Shown here one piece after another: positions 33,324 to 41,731 of a stretch of DNA of 64,000 nt. Numbering within the stretch: position 1 is the stretch's first letter; each line of letters starts with the position of its first letter. A program made the position numbers and the translations under genes. Source of the stretch: Terriglobia bacterium (lineage in GTDB: Bacteria > Acidobacteriota > Terriglobia > Bryobacterales > Bryobacteraceae); assembly GCA_025350105.1 (NCBI GenBank), contig JANXYJ010000183.1, forward strand, positions 1-64,000. Direction: 5' to 3'. A model generated the notes under the pieces. It ran no database searches. It was not told where the DNA came from and worked only from the letters and a program-made list of their open reading frames with translations.

Positions 33324-34291
33324 CTTACCGCGACGCCGTGGCACGCGGCATCGCCCAGGAAATGTCGCGCGATAGCGACGTCGTTTTCCTGGGCGAAGAC
33401 ATCGCCAAAGCGGGCGGCGTTTTTAAGGCCACGGTTGGATTGCTGGAACAATTCGGGCCGCTGCGCGTCCGTGACACGCCCATTTCCGAACAAGCCATTT
33501 TAGGCGCCGCCATGGGAGCCGCGATGACCGGACTGAAGCCCATCGCCGAAATCATGTTCTCCGATTTCATCGCCGTGTGCTTCGACTACCTGGCCAACGA
33601 ATTTTCCAAAAGCCGCTATATGACCAACGGCCAGGTGAAGTGTCCGCTTGTCGTCCGCACCGGCAATGGCGGCGGCGCCCGCTTCGGCGCGCAACACAGC
33701 CAGAGCGTCGAAAACTGGTGCATGATGATTCCCGGCCTGAAAGTGGTTGCGCCGTCGACGCCGCTCGACGTGATTGGCCTGCTGGCAGCCTCGGTTCGCG
33801 ATCCCGATCCGGTGATCTTCTTCGAACACAAATCGCTCTACGCCGTGAAAGGCGAAGTGCCGGACGGCGAAATCGTCGACACGCTGGGCACTGCGAAAAT
33901 CGTGCGCCCTGGTAAAGACGCGACGATATTAGCGCTGGCCATGATGGTGCCGCGTGCTCTGGCCGCCGCCGAAAGACTGAAAGCCGAACACGGCGTCGAT
34001 TGCGAAGTGATCGATGTACGCTCGCTGGTTCCTCTGGATACGCAAACCATGCTTGCGTCGGTAGCTCGCACCGGCCGCGTGTTTACGGTGGAAGAAAATC
34101 CGCGCCTGTGCGGCTGGGGAGCGGAACTGGTCTCCATCATCGCCGACGAAGCTTTTTACGACTTGGACGGGCCGCCGGTGCGCATCACCACGCCCCACAT
34201 CCCGCTGCCGGCGGCGGACGCGCTGGAAGATCTGGCCATTCCCAGCGTGCAGCGAATCACCAACACCATCCAGCGGTCGCTTTCGGCATAA
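33311..34291 (+). CDS. 2-oxoacid dehydrogenase E1 component, beta subunit
   Basis: About 326 aa. The ATG at 33311 (MAELTYRDAVARGIAQEMSR) overlaps the alpha gene; the longer frame upstream is alpha-coding. Family features: FLGEDIAKAGGVFKATVGLL, the conserved Glu in RDTPISEQAILGAAMGAAM, RTGNGGGARFGAQHSQS, and the transketolase C-terminal block (VIDVRSLVPLDTQTMLAS, RVFTVEENPRLCGWGAEL). It forms the alpha2-beta2 E1 heterotetramer that binds thiamine diphosphate at the subunit interface. The E2 gene follows after 12 nt. Confidence 0.94.
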   Translation: MAELTYRDAVARGIAQEMSRDSDVVFLGEDIAKAGGVFKATVGLLEQFGPLRVRDTPISEQAILGAAMGAAMTGLKPIAEIMFSDFIAVCFDYLANEFSKSRYMTNGQVKCPLVVRTGNGGGARFGAQHSQSVENWCMMIPGLKVVAPSTPLDVIGLLAASVRDPDPVIFFEHKSLYAVKGEVPDGEIVDTLGTAKIVRPGKDATILALAMMVPRALAAAERLKAEHGVDCEVIDVRSLVPLDTQTMLASVARTGRVFTVEENPRLCGWGAELVSIIADEAFYDLDGPPVRITTPHIPLPAADALEDLAIPSVQRITNTIQRSLSA

Positions 34292-34303
34292 AGGGGCACA
34301 TCT

Positions 34304-35548
34304 ATGGACGTCTTAATGCCTCAACTCGGCGAAACGGTGAAGGAAGGCAAAATCACCATCTGGTTCAAAGCGGTGGGCGACTCCGTGAAGTCCGGCGACA
34401 ATCTGTTTGAGATTGAGACCGATAAAGTTTCGATGGAGGTGCCCTCCATCACGGCTGGCGTGATTGCGGAGATCCGCGTGAAAGCCGGTGAAATCGCGCC
34501 AGTGGGCGGCGTGCTGGCGGTGATTTCGGAGAACGGAACGGCTCCCGCCAAAAGCAACGGAACTCCGCAGGCAGCCGCTGTTGATCCACGTGTCAAGCCC
34601 GCACAGATGAACCCGTTCCAGGAAGTTCATTCGCCCGAACGCAATTTCGGTCCTGCGAAAACCGCAAAGGGCGTGCCCGTCACACCCATGGCGCGGCGGC
34701 TGGCATCACTCTCCGGAATTGATTTGTCCACCGTGCCCGGTTCGGGTCCGCATGGCAGGATCGTGGCCCAGGACGTCCGCGGCACCCGGCCCGCCGCGCC
34801 CGTCTTATCACCCATCGCGTCTTCTTTTGGAACAGCCGACCAAGTCCGCGCCATCTACAAAGACGTCCCCTTTGAAGAAATACCCGTCGACGGAATGCGC
34901 CGCGTCATCGCCAGGCGTTTGGTGGAAGCCAAGCAAACCGTTCCGCATTTTTATTTAACAGCGGACGTCAATATGGATCGTCTGCTAACGCTGCGCAAGG
35001 AAGCGAATGAGGAAGGTCCCTTGAAACTTTCGGTGAACGATTTCATCATCAAAGCCCTGGCGCTGGCGCTGCAAAAAGTTCCTCATGCCAACGCGGTATG
35101 GGCCGAAGATCGCATCCTCCGCTTCTCGCGTTCCGACGTTGGCGTCGTCGTGGCTAGCGAAGGCGGATTGTTGACGCCGGTCATCCGTTCCGCCGAAAGC
35201 AAATCGCTTTCTGCTATCTCAACCGAAATGCGCGATCTGGCCGAGCGCGCCCGTGGGCGTAAACTGCAGCCCGTCGAATACCAGGGTGGGGCCTCCGCTG
35301 TCTCAAACTTGGGCATGTACGGCATCCGCGTTTTCTCGGGCATCATCAATCCGCCGCAAGCAACATTGTTGGCGGTTGGCGCCGCCGAACGCCGCCCCGT
35401 GGAAGGTGAAAACGGCGCTGTCCGTTTCGCCACGCAAATGACCGTGACGCTCTCCTGCGATCATCGTGTGGTCGACGGCGCGCTTGGCGCGCAGCTGCTG
35501 AACGCCTTCAAGGCGGCCATGGAACATCCCGTCACGATGTTGGTCTAA
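34304..35548 (+). CDS. 2-oxoacid dehydrogenase E2 component (dihydrolipoamide acyltransferase)
   Basis: About 414 aa. Residues 1-75 are one lipoyl domain with the lipoylated Lys41 in ETDKVSMEVPS. Residues about 125-160 are the E1/E3-binding domain (TPMARRLASLSGIDLSTVPG). Residues 190-414 are the catalytic core, with the active-site His near residue 387 in CDHRVVDGALG. An Ala/Pro-rich linker joins the parts. One lipoyl domain fits Pdh/Aco-type E2 of many bacteria. No E3 (lipoamide dehydrogenase) gene is in the window, so the complex must borrow one encoded elsewhere. Confidence 0.94.
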   Translation: MDVLMPQLGETVKEGKITIWFKAVGDSVKSGDNLFEIETDKVSMEVPSITAGVIAEIRVKAGEIAPVGGVLAVISENGTAPAKSNGTPQAAAVDPRVKPAQMNPFQEVHSPERNFGPAKTAKGVPVTPMARRLASLSGIDLSTVPGSGPHGRIVAQDVRGTRPAAPVLSPIASSFGTADQVRAIYKDVPFEEIPVDGMRRVIARRLVEAKQTVPHFYLTADVNMDRLLTLRKEANEEGPLKLSVNDFIIKALALALQKVPHANAVWAEDRILRFSRSDVGVVVASEGGLLTPVIRSAESKSLSAISTEMRDLAERARGRKLQPVEYQGGASAVSNLGMYGIRVFSGIINPPQATLLAVGAAERRPVEGENGAVRFATQMTVTLSCDHRVVDGALGAQLLNAFKAAMEHPVTMLV

Positions 35549-35562
35549 GCACGTAAAAGCAC

Positions 35563-35600
35563 TTCAGCACCAAACCGCGACCGTAAGGGAGCGTCGCAAC
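35563..35600 (+). repeat. Dispersed 38-bp repeat, copy 1
   Basis: Matches the copy at 40403-40440 at 35 of 38 positions; the core is CCGCGACCGTNAGGGAGCG. A short GCGAC/GTCGC inverted repeat lets this copy fold into a hairpin. It sits 27 nt before the MFS transporter start, in the gap after the E2 gene. Confidence 0.75.
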
Positions 35601-35627
35601 AATACAAGTCAGTGTTTTCACAAATCA

Positions 35628-36863
35628 ATGTTTTCCTGGATCGCCACCCTCTCCGCCAAAGAACGCCGTGCCTTTGGCGCTTGCGTCGGTGGCTGGGCGC
35701 TGGACGCCATGGACGTCCAGATGTACAGCTTTGTGATCCCCACCTTGATTGCCACCTGGGGCATCACGCGCGGCCAGGCCGGCGCCTTGGGCACCGCGGC
35801 ACTTTTGGTTTCCGCCATCGGCGGTTGGATCGCCGGCTGGTTCGCCGATCGCTACGGCCGCGTGCGCACTTTGCAAATCGCCATCGCCTGGTTCGCCGTC
35901 TTCACTTGTCTTTCCGGCCTGGCACAAAACTACAACCAAATGTTTGTGGTGCGCGCGCTGCTGGGCGTAGGCTTCGGTGGCGAATGGGCCGCCGGCGCGG
36001 TTCTACTGGGCGAGGTCATGCGCCCTGAACATCGTGGCAAAGCGCTCGGCACCATGCAAGCGGGCTGGGCCGTGGGTTGGGGCGCTTCGGCGTTATTGTA
36101 CGCGCTGTTCTTTTCGATCCTGCCCGCCCAGCTCGCCTGGCGCGCGCTTTTCTTGATTGGCATTCTGCCCGCGCTGCTGGTCTTTTTCGTCCGCCGCTAC
36201 GTCGAGGAACCTGAGGTCTATCTCGCCAGCAAAGCCCAGCTCGAAAAATCGGGTGACCGGCCGTCGTTTACAGAAATTTTTCGCGGCCCGCTGTTGCCCA
36301 TCACCGTTCTGGGCGGCATCATGGGCACCGGCGCGCAGGGCGGCTACTACGCCGTCACCACCTGGCTGCCCACTTACCTGCGCACGGAACGCCACCTCTC
36401 TGTTTTAAACAGTTCCGGCTATCTTGCGGTATCCATCGCCGGTGCCTTCTTCGGCTACATGACCGGAGGCATCCTGGCCGACGCCATCGGCCGCCGCCTC
36501 ACGTTCCTTGTCTTCGCCATCGGCGCGGGCGCGGTGGCGTTGATCTATACGATGATCCCTTTCGGCAACCAAGCCATGCTCGTGCTGGGCTTCCCTCTGG
36601 GCTTCTTCGCGTCCGGCGTCTTCAGCGCCATGGGGCCATTCTTTACCGAACATTTCCCCACCCGCGTGCGTGGCGTCGGTCAAGGCTTCGCCTACAATAT
36701 TGGCCGCGCAGTGGGTGCGTTGTTCCCCACTCTGGTCGGCAAACTTTCGGAAACTATGCCGCTGGCGCAAGCCATCGGCCTCTTCGCCGGCGGAGCCTAC
36801 GCCGTCATGGCCATCGCCGCCTTTCTTTTGCCAGAGACCAAGGGTAAAAAATTGGCGGCGTGA
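35628..36863 (+). CDS. MFS transporter, carboxylate/aromatic-acid (AAHS/SHS-like) type
   Basis: About 411 aa, 12 membrane helices, inner membrane. The loop between helices 2 and 3 carries the MFS signature GWFADRYGRVRTLQIA, the N-terminus has GWALDAMDVQMYSFVIPTL (the Asp in helix 1 typical of organic-acid:H+ symporters), and helix 4-5 has GVGFGGEWAAGAVLLGEVM. These features match SHS/AAHS-type importers of organic or aromatic acids. It follows the 2-oxoacid dehydrogenase genes after 79 nt and precedes an oxidoreductase cluster, suggesting substrate uptake for this region. No Shine-Dalgarno is evident. Confidence 0.88.
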   Translation: MFSWIATLSAKERRAFGACVGGWALDAMDVQMYSFVIPTLIATWGITRGQAGALGTAALLVSAIGGWIAGWFADRYGRVRTLQIAIAWFAVFTCLSGLAQNYNQMFVVRALLGVGFGGEWAAGAVLLGEVMRPEHRGKALGTMQAGWAVGWGASALLYALFFSILPAQLAWRALFLIGILPALLVFFVRRYVEEPEVYLASKAQLEKSGDRPSFTEIFRGPLLPITVLGGIMGTGAQGGYYAVTTWLPTYLRTERHLSVLNSSGYLAVSIAGAFFGYMTGGILADAIGRRLTFLVFAIGAGAVALIYTMIPFGNQAMLVLGFPLGFFASGVFSAMGPFFTEHFPTRVRGVGQGFAYNIGRAVGALFPTLVGKLSETMPLAQAIGLFAGGAYAVMAIAAFLLPETKGKKLAA

Positions 36864-36882
36864 AACGCATGAAGCGGGCCGT

Positions 36883-36910
36883 TTGCCCCACCCGCCCCAA
36901 CGGGTATAAA
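36883..36910 (+). promoter_or_regulatory. Sigma-70-type promoter of the NTF2-like lipoprotein gene
   Basis: TTGCCC (36883-36888) and TATAAA (36905-36910) are separated by 16 bp, 10 nt before the ATG at 36921. This is the best -35/-10 pair I found; the leader would be only a few bases long. It overlaps the last bases of the MFS region. Confidence 0.5.
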
Positions 36911-36920
36911 CTCAACAGAC

Positions 36921-37430
36921 ATGACAACCAACACCAAAACTTCGTCACTTGTCAGTTTTGCCTTTCTGGTGCCAGCGTTTCTAGCATTAGCCGGTTGCAC
37001 GCAGGCGCCGCCGCCCCCGCCTGCCATCGATCTCGCCGCCGAGGAAACTAAGATCCGCGACATCGAAACCGCCTGGAACAAGGACTGGGCCGCCAAGGAC
37101 GTGGAGAAAATAGCTTCTCACTATGCCGACGATGCCACGCTGATGGCGCCCGGTGGACCCGCCATGAAGGGCATCGCCGTCATCCACGAAGGCTTGAAGC
37201 CGTTTATGGCGGACCCCAACATGAAGCTGGCCTTCACCGCGCAACACGTGGAAATCGCCAAATCCGGCGACGTCGCTTTTACGCAAGGCACCTATACAAT
37301 GACCATGAGCAACCCCAAGACCAAAAAGCCCGAAACCGAAAAGGGCACCTACGTCACGGTCTATAAAAAAGCGGCCAACGGAAATTGGATGGCCATGGAA
37401 GATATCAACACGCCCGACGGAACGCACTAA
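36921..37430 (+). CDS. NTF2-like (DUF4440/SnoaL) lipoprotein
   Basis: About 169 aa. A lipobox LALAGC (Cys26) follows a hydrophobic stretch, so the mature protein is lipid-anchored, probably at the outer membrane or periplasmic face. The remainder is one cone-shaped NTF2/SnoaL fold: IRDIETAWNKDWAAKDVEKI, SHYADDATLMAPGGPAMKG, then the strand GDVAFTQGTYTMTM and KGTYVTVYKKAANGNWMAME. This DUF4440-type fold is often a binding protein or isomerase-like enzyme of unknown substrate. It is followed by the sulfite-oxidase-type gene. Confidence 0.88.
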   Translation: MTTNTKTSSLVSFAFLVPAFLALAGCTQAPPPPPAIDLAAEETKIRDIETAWNKDWAAKDVEKIASHYADDATLMAPGGPAMKGIAVIHEGLKPFMADPNMKLAFTAQHVEIAKSGDVAFTQGTYTMTMSNPKTKKPETEKGTYVTVYKKAANGNWMAMEDINTPDGTH

Positions 37431-37450
37431 ACCGCGACACCGAAATCCGA

Positions 37451-37470
37451 GCCGCGGCCAAAGGGAGCGG
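37451..37470 (+). repeat. Dispersed repeat, short degenerate copy
   Basis: GCCGCGGCCAAAGGGAGCGG resembles the core of the 38-bp repeat at 35563 and 40403. It lies 46 nt before the molybdoenzyme start. The flanks are not conserved, so this copy is partial. Confidence 0.5.
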
Positions 37471-37516
37471 TGAAGGAACATACCAAAGCACGGTAAATCA
37501 AAAGGACAAAATCATC

Positions 37517-38713
37517 ATGTCGAACCCGATCACTCGCCCCACGCGTCGCGAAACCTTTCGCCTCGGCTTGGCCGCCACCGCCGCGCTCGCCACCATTCCC
37601 GATTGGGCCACGCCCGCCTTGGCCCAAGGGGAGGTCGACGTTCCCTTCACCGATATTCCGGCTACCTTCAATCCCGGTAATCCCACCGCCACCACGCGCC
37701 TGCTCGACATCCGTAAGATCGATGGCCTGGTGACGCCGCGCGAACAATTTTTCGCCATCAACCATTTCAATCGCCCGGAAATCGATGGCGCCGCGCACCG
37801 CGTCAAGTTCACTGGCTTGCTGAACAAGCCCACTGAATTTTCGTTGGCCGACCTCAAGGCCATGAAGCCCGTCGAAGTCGTCGCCGGTTACGAGTGTTCC
37901 GGCAACAGCGGACGTGCCATGCAAGGCCTGTCATCGAACGGCCGCTGGACCGGAGTGCGTTTAAGTGATCTGCTGAAGAAAGTGGGCGTGCAACCCTCCG
38001 CCCGCGAAGTGGTCTTCTTCGGAACCGATCGCGGTAAAGAGGACGTCGTCTTCCGCCAGCAAACCTTCAAAATCGAACAGCAATTCGGCCGCAGCATGAC
38101 GCTGGAGCACGCCATGAAGCAGCCGCTGCTGGCCTATGCACTTAACGGCGAGCCGCTGGCCCGCGAACAAGGCTTCCCCGTGCGCCTCGTCATGCCCGGC
38201 TGGTACGGCGTGGCCAACGTAAAGTGGCTGGCTGAAGTGCATCTTCAGGAAGATCGCTATTTGGGCAATTATCAGGCGCGCTGGTATCGCAGTCTTCGCG
38301 GCACCGGTGGCACCGGCGAAGAGACCGACCCGCAGACGCACTGGGTGGAGAACGAAGTCACCCACATGCGCGTGAAATCCGTCATCGCGCGCGTGCGCAA
38401 GTCGGGCAATCTTCACCAGGTGATGGGCTTCGTGTTGAACGATGGCACGCCGCTCAAATCCGTGGAAGTGCAAATCGATGGCGGCGCTTGGCAATCAGCC
38501 ACGTTAGACAAAACCACCGACAAAGCCAACTCCCAATATTCCTGGAAGCTCTTCACCTATCGTTGGGAAGGCGCCACGCCTGGTCCGCATACCCTGGTGG
38601 CCCGCGCCACCGAAATCACCGGCGCCGTCCAACCCACTACAGCCGAGCTCAGCCGTAAGAAAACATTTTTGGAAGATAACAGCCAGTTCCCGCGCAAGCT
38701 GACGATTGCGTGA
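37517..38713 (+). CDS. Tat-exported sulfite oxidase-type molybdopterin enzyme
   Basis: About 398 aa. The ATG at 37517 has AAAGGA upstream; the longer frame runs back into the lipoprotein gene. Twin-arginine signal (RPTRRETFRLGLAATAALAT). The Moco-coordinating cysteine is Cys127 in VAGYECSGNSGRAMQG, with pterin contacts such as GYECSGN, PVRLVMPGWYGVANVKWL. The C-terminal third is the Mo-co dimerisation domain (KSVIARVRKSGNLHQ, EVQIDGGAWQSA). There is no heme domain, as in SorA-like or YedY-related proteins, so an external electron acceptor is needed. Oxidises sulfite or a related S/C substrate in the periplasm. Confidence 0.92.
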   Translation: MSNPITRPTRRETFRLGLAATAALATIPDWATPALAQGEVDVPFTDIPATFNPGNPTATTRLLDIRKIDGLVTPREQFFAINHFNRPEIDGAAHRVKFTGLLNKPTEFSLADLKAMKPVEVVAGYECSGNSGRAMQGLSSNGRWTGVRLSDLLKKVGVQPSAREVVFFGTDRGKEDVVFRQQTFKIEQQFGRSMTLEHAMKQPLLAYALNGEPLAREQGFPVRLVMPGWYGVANVKWLAEVHLQEDRYLGNYQARWYRSLRGTGGTGEETDPQTHWVENEVTHMRVKSVIARVRKSGNLHQVMGFVLNDGTPLKSVEVQIDGGAWQSATLDKTTDKANSQYSWKLFTYRWEGATPGPHTLVARATEITGAVQPTTAELSRKKTFLEDNSQFPRKLTIA

Positions 38714-38720
38714 GCTTGCT

Positions 38721-39065
38721 TTACCGACGAACTGGCTTTGCCGGCGCAGCGGGCTCCGGTAGCATGAAGGTGGTCTGGCCCGGATGATGCAGTTTTAGTT
38801 TCTTTTGAATTTCCAGATCCCGCTCATCCGGATTGGTGCGCAGCCGCTCCACATGCTCGCGCAGACGCTTGTTGTTCTGCGCAAGAATCGCGTTCTGCTG
38901 TTCCAGTTCCCGGATCTCGCGATGCTTTTGCAGCAGCGAATGAACGCCCCAGGGGCCCTCCAGCACCAGCAAGGCATACAAGGCGGCGCATGCCCCCACC
39001 AGCGCAAAGCGTCTGCTTCGGGGAGCCGGGGACCAAAAATTCTGTATCGCGTCTAGGATCATCAT
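38721..39065 (-). CDS. Septum formation initiator, FtsB/DivIC-like
   Basis: About 114 aa. One membrane helix (FALVGACAALYALLVLEGPWG) follows a short cytoplasmic N-terminus, and then a coiled coil (LLQKHREIRELEQQNAILAQ, RLREHVERL) with the conserved DERDLEIQKKLKL segment after it. This is the layout of FtsB/DivIC, which joins FtsL and FtsQ at the division septum. A Pro-rich tail ends the protein. Convergent with the molybdoenzyme gene (7 nt apart); no cell-division partner is nearby. Confidence 0.88.
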   Translation of the reverse strand: MMILDAIQNFWSPAPRSRRFALVGACAALYALLVLEGPWGVHSLLQKHREIRELEQQNAILAQNNKRLREHVERLRTNPDERDLEIQKKLKLHHPGQTTFMLPEPAAPAKPVRR

Positions 39066-39229
39066 CAGGCATCACACTTGCCAAGCATTCGAAACAACAA
39101 TGTAACAAGTCCTCCCATTATACAAAGCGAAGGCGCTCCCGTGGCCCATCCGAAATGCCCGTTCAGAAAATGCCCGTAGGCATACTTGCCATTCCTTGCT
39201 ACCCTTGAATTGGCGGGCGAATAGGTCCC

Positions 39230-39415
39230 ATGATCACCGATCGGTTGGGTTCGGAAACAAATATGAACTGCCCCAAGTGTGGCTCCCACGATGTTCGCCG
39301 TTCGCATTTCGGCGGCTTCTGGGATGCAGTGCTGCGCATTCGCGGCAAGTGGCCTTTCCGCTGCCGCAGTTGCCGTTTTCGCTTTCATCAAACTGCGGAA
39401 GCACCTCCTGATTAG
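39230..39415 (+). CDS. Small zinc-ribbon protein
   Basis: About 61 aa; the true start may be the ATG at 39263 (MNCPKCGSHDVRRSHFGGFW), which gives 50 residues. Two CxxC knuckles (CPKC and CRSC) separated by 30 residues form a zinc ribbon, with a basic C-terminal RFRFHQT. From memory this CPKCGS..VRRS pattern recurs in small Acidobacterial and deltaproteobacterial proteins. Function unknown; nucleic-acid or protein binding is possible. Confidence 0.65.
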   Translation: MITDRLGSETNMNCPKCGSHDVRRSHFGGFWDAVLRIRGKWPFRCRSCRFRFHQTAEAPPD

Positions 39416-39438
39416 CGTCCCGGCACTCAACACCTCGC

Positions 39439-40296
39439 ATGCATTCCTCTCGCGGTACCCTCATCCTCACCGGAGCCAGTCGCGGCATCGGAGCCGCCAT
39501 CGCCCGCTTGGCCGCCGCAAAACCCCACGCCTATTCCGTTGCCGTCAATTATCTTCGTGATGAGAATGCCGCGTATACTGTCGCCGAACAAATTCGCTCA
39601 GCCGGCGGAGTCGCCTCCGCTATTCAGGCCGATGTTGGCTCGGAGCCCGATGTTTTGCGCCTGTTCGCAACCGCCGCGCGCGAACTCGGACCCATCACCG
39701 CGCTGGTAAATAACGCTGGCATCGCCGAGCGCATCTGCCGCGTCGAAGATCTTACCGCGCAAGAGATGGAACGCATGTTCCGCGTCAACGTCATCGGAAC
39801 CATGCTCTGCTCGCGCGAAGCCGTGCGCGTCATGTCCGCGAAGGACAGCATGAATAAAAAACCCGCCAGCGTAGCCAGCGCAAGCGAACCCGCCGCACAC
39901 AAATACGGTGCAAGTGAACACAGAGCGGGTGAACTCGACGCGAGTAAGCCCAGTGGCGCCATCGTCAATATTTCTTCCATCGCCGCCCGCACCGGCAGCC
40001 CCGGTGAATGGGTCCATTACGCCGCATCGAAGGCCGCCGTGAATACTTTTACCATCGGGCTCGCCCGCGAAGTGGCCACCGAAAACATCCGCGTCAACGC
40101 CGTCACCCCCGGCCTGGTGAGCACCGAATTTCACGCGAGCGTCGGCGCACCCGATCGCCTCTCGCGCCTCAGCCCATCCATCCCCATGCAACGCCCCGCT
40201 AAACCCGAAGAAATCGCCGAAGCCGTTCTGTGGCTCCTCTCACCCGCCGCCTCCTACGTCACCGGCACAATTCTCGAAGTCGGTGGTGGCCGATAG
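39439..40296 (+). CDS. SDR family oxidoreductase with an unusual insertion
   Basis: About 285 aa. Rossmann SDR features: ILTGASRGIGAAIARLA (NAD(P) binding), ALVNNAGIAERIC, the catalytic Ser in IVNISSIAARTG and YAASK (Tyr/Lys), and VTGTILEVGGG at the end. Between the NVIG helix and the GAIVNISS strand there is an extra segment of about 30 residues rich in Ala, Ser, Glu and Lys (around AKDSMNKKPASVASASEPAA) that is absent from the standard ~250-residue FabG-like enzyme. Substrate unknown; the neighbouring thiolase suggests a fatty or carboxylic acid pathway. Confidence 0.88.
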   Translation: MHSSRGTLILTGASRGIGAAIARLAAAKPHAYSVAVNYLRDENAAYTVAEQIRSAGGVASAIQADVGSEPDVLRLFATAARELGPITALVNNAGIAERICRVEDLTAQEMERMFRVNVIGTMLCSREAVRVMSAKDSMNKKPASVASASEPAAHKYGASEHRAGELDASKPSGAIVNISSIAARTGSPGEWVHYAASKAAVNTFTIGLAREVATENIRVNAVTPGLVSTEFHASVGAPDRLSRLSPSIPMQRPAKPEEIAEAVLWLLSPAASYVTGTILEVGGGR

Positions 40297-40402
40297 CTGG
40301 CGGCGGCCGGAGTGAATCGATTTATAGATATCGGTCATCCCATGTATGTGGTCATTACACATAGAGAAAGACCCAGCCTCTACTTCAGGATCAAGCCTGA
40401 TG

Positions 40403-40440
40403 TTCAGCACCAAGCCGCGACCGTCAGGGAGCGACGCAAC
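40403..40440 (+). repeat. Dispersed 38-bp repeat, copy 2
   Basis: 35 of 38 bases match the copy at 35563-35600. It lies 33 nt before the thiolase start, upstream of the TAAACT -10 candidate (40453-40458). The recurring position just before a start codon is notable. Confidence 0.75.
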
Positions 40441-40473
40441 GCTCACCTTCGCTAAACTGGAAGCACAACCCCT

Positions 40474-41679
40474 ATGAACGAAGTCTTCATCTGCGACGCC
40501 ATCCGCACCCCCTTTGGACGCTACGGCGGATCTCTCGCTAGCATTCGTACCGACGATCTTGCTTCGCTTCCCCTCAAAGCCCTGCAGGCCCGCAACCCCA
40601 ACGCGGATTGGTCCGCCCTCGACGACGTTGTCTACGGCTGCGCCAATCAAGCCGGCGAAGATAATCGCGACGTTGCCCGCATGGCCCTTCTGCTCGCCGG
40701 TTTTCCGCAGGAGGTACCCGGCAGCACCGTCAACCGTTTGTGCGGATCCAGTCTTGACGCTCTCGGCGTCGCTTCCCGCGCCATCAAATCCGGCGAAGCC
40801 GAGTTCATGATCGTCGGCGGCGTCGAAAGCATGTCGCGCGCCCCGTTTGTCATGGGTAAAGCCGACAGCGCCTTCAGCCGCACCGCCGAAATTTTTGATA
40901 CGACGATTGGCTGGCGCTTCATCAATCCTGCGATGAAAGCCAAGTACGGCGTCGACTCCATGCCCGAAACCGCCGAAAACGTGGCAGAGGACTTTAAGAT
41001 CAACCGCGCCGACCAGGATCTCTTTGCCTACCGCACCCAACAACGCTGGGCCGCCGCGAACGCCGCCGGCTTCTTCAAAAGCGAAATCGTCCCGGTGACC
41101 ATCCCGCAAAAGAAGGGCGATCCCAAAGCGTTCGACACCGACGAACATCCGCGCCCCGACACAACGCTCGAAGCCCTGGCCAAACTCAGGCCCGTCGTGA
41201 AACCCACCGGCACTGTCACCGCTGGCAACGCATCGGGTGTGAATGACGGTTCGGTCGCCCTCATCCTCGCCACCGAAAGCGCTGCGAAGAAACATGGTCT
41301 GACGCCCAAAGCCCGCGTCATCGCCACCGCCGCCGCCGGAGTCGCCCCCCGCATCATGGGCATGGGCCCCGCCCCCGCCACCCGCAAGGTGCTGGCCAAG
41401 GCCGGCCTCAAACTGTCCGACATTTCCGTCATCGAACTCAACGAAGCCTTCGCCGCCCAAGCCCTCGCCGTCACCCGCGACCTCGGCCTCCCCGACGACG
41501 ACCCGCGCGTCAACCCCAACGGCGGCGCCATCGCCATCGGCCACCCCCTGGGAGCCAGCGGTGCCCGTCTCGCCACCACCGCGCTCTATCAGCTCCACAA
41601 AACCAACGGCAAATACGCCCTCTGCACCATGTGCATCGGAGTCGGCCAAGGCATCGCGATGATCATGCAACGCGAATAG
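40474..41679 (+). CDS. pcaF: 3-oxoadipyl-CoA thiolase
   Basis: About 401 aa. Thiolase catalytic residues are Cys90 (VNRLCGSSLDALGVA), a His near residue 357 (GGAIAIGHPLGASGARL) and a Cys near residue 387 (LCTMCIGVGQGIA). The PcaF/PaaJ signature is visible in WRFINPAMKAKYGVDSMPET and AENVAEDFKINRADQDLFA. It cleaves 3-oxoadipyl-CoA to succinyl-CoA and acetyl-CoA at the end of the beta-ketoadipate or phenylacetate pathway. No other pca or paa gene is present, so the assignment is by sequence, and a general acetyl-CoA acyltransferase role is not excluded. Confidence 0.85.
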   Translation: MNEVFICDAIRTPFGRYGGSLASIRTDDLASLPLKALQARNPNADWSALDDVVYGCANQAGEDNRDVARMALLLAGFPQEVPGSTVNRLCGSSLDALGVASRAIKSGEAEFMIVGGVESMSRAPFVMGKADSAFSRTAEIFDTTIGWRFINPAMKAKYGVDSMPETAENVAEDFKINRADQDLFAYRTQQRWAAANAAGFFKSEIVPVTIPQKKGDPKAFDTDEHPRPDTTLEALAKLRPVVKPTGTVTAGNASGVNDGSVALILATESAAKKHGLTPKARVIATAAAGVAPRIMGMGPAPATRKVLAKAGLKLSDISVIELNEAFAAQALAVTRDLGLPDDDPRVNPNGGAIAIGHPLGASGARLATTALYQLHKTNGKYALCTMCIGVGQGIAMIMQRE

Positions 41680-41731
41680 CGGAATGCGCTCGACTCACGA
41701 TGCACGGGTTGCTCCCGCTTGCAGCACCCTG

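Noticed and set aside
40240-41670. Open frame of 476 codons on the minus strand
   Set aside because: Gly/Asp/Ala-rich shadow of the thiolase gene with no ribosome site or family motif.
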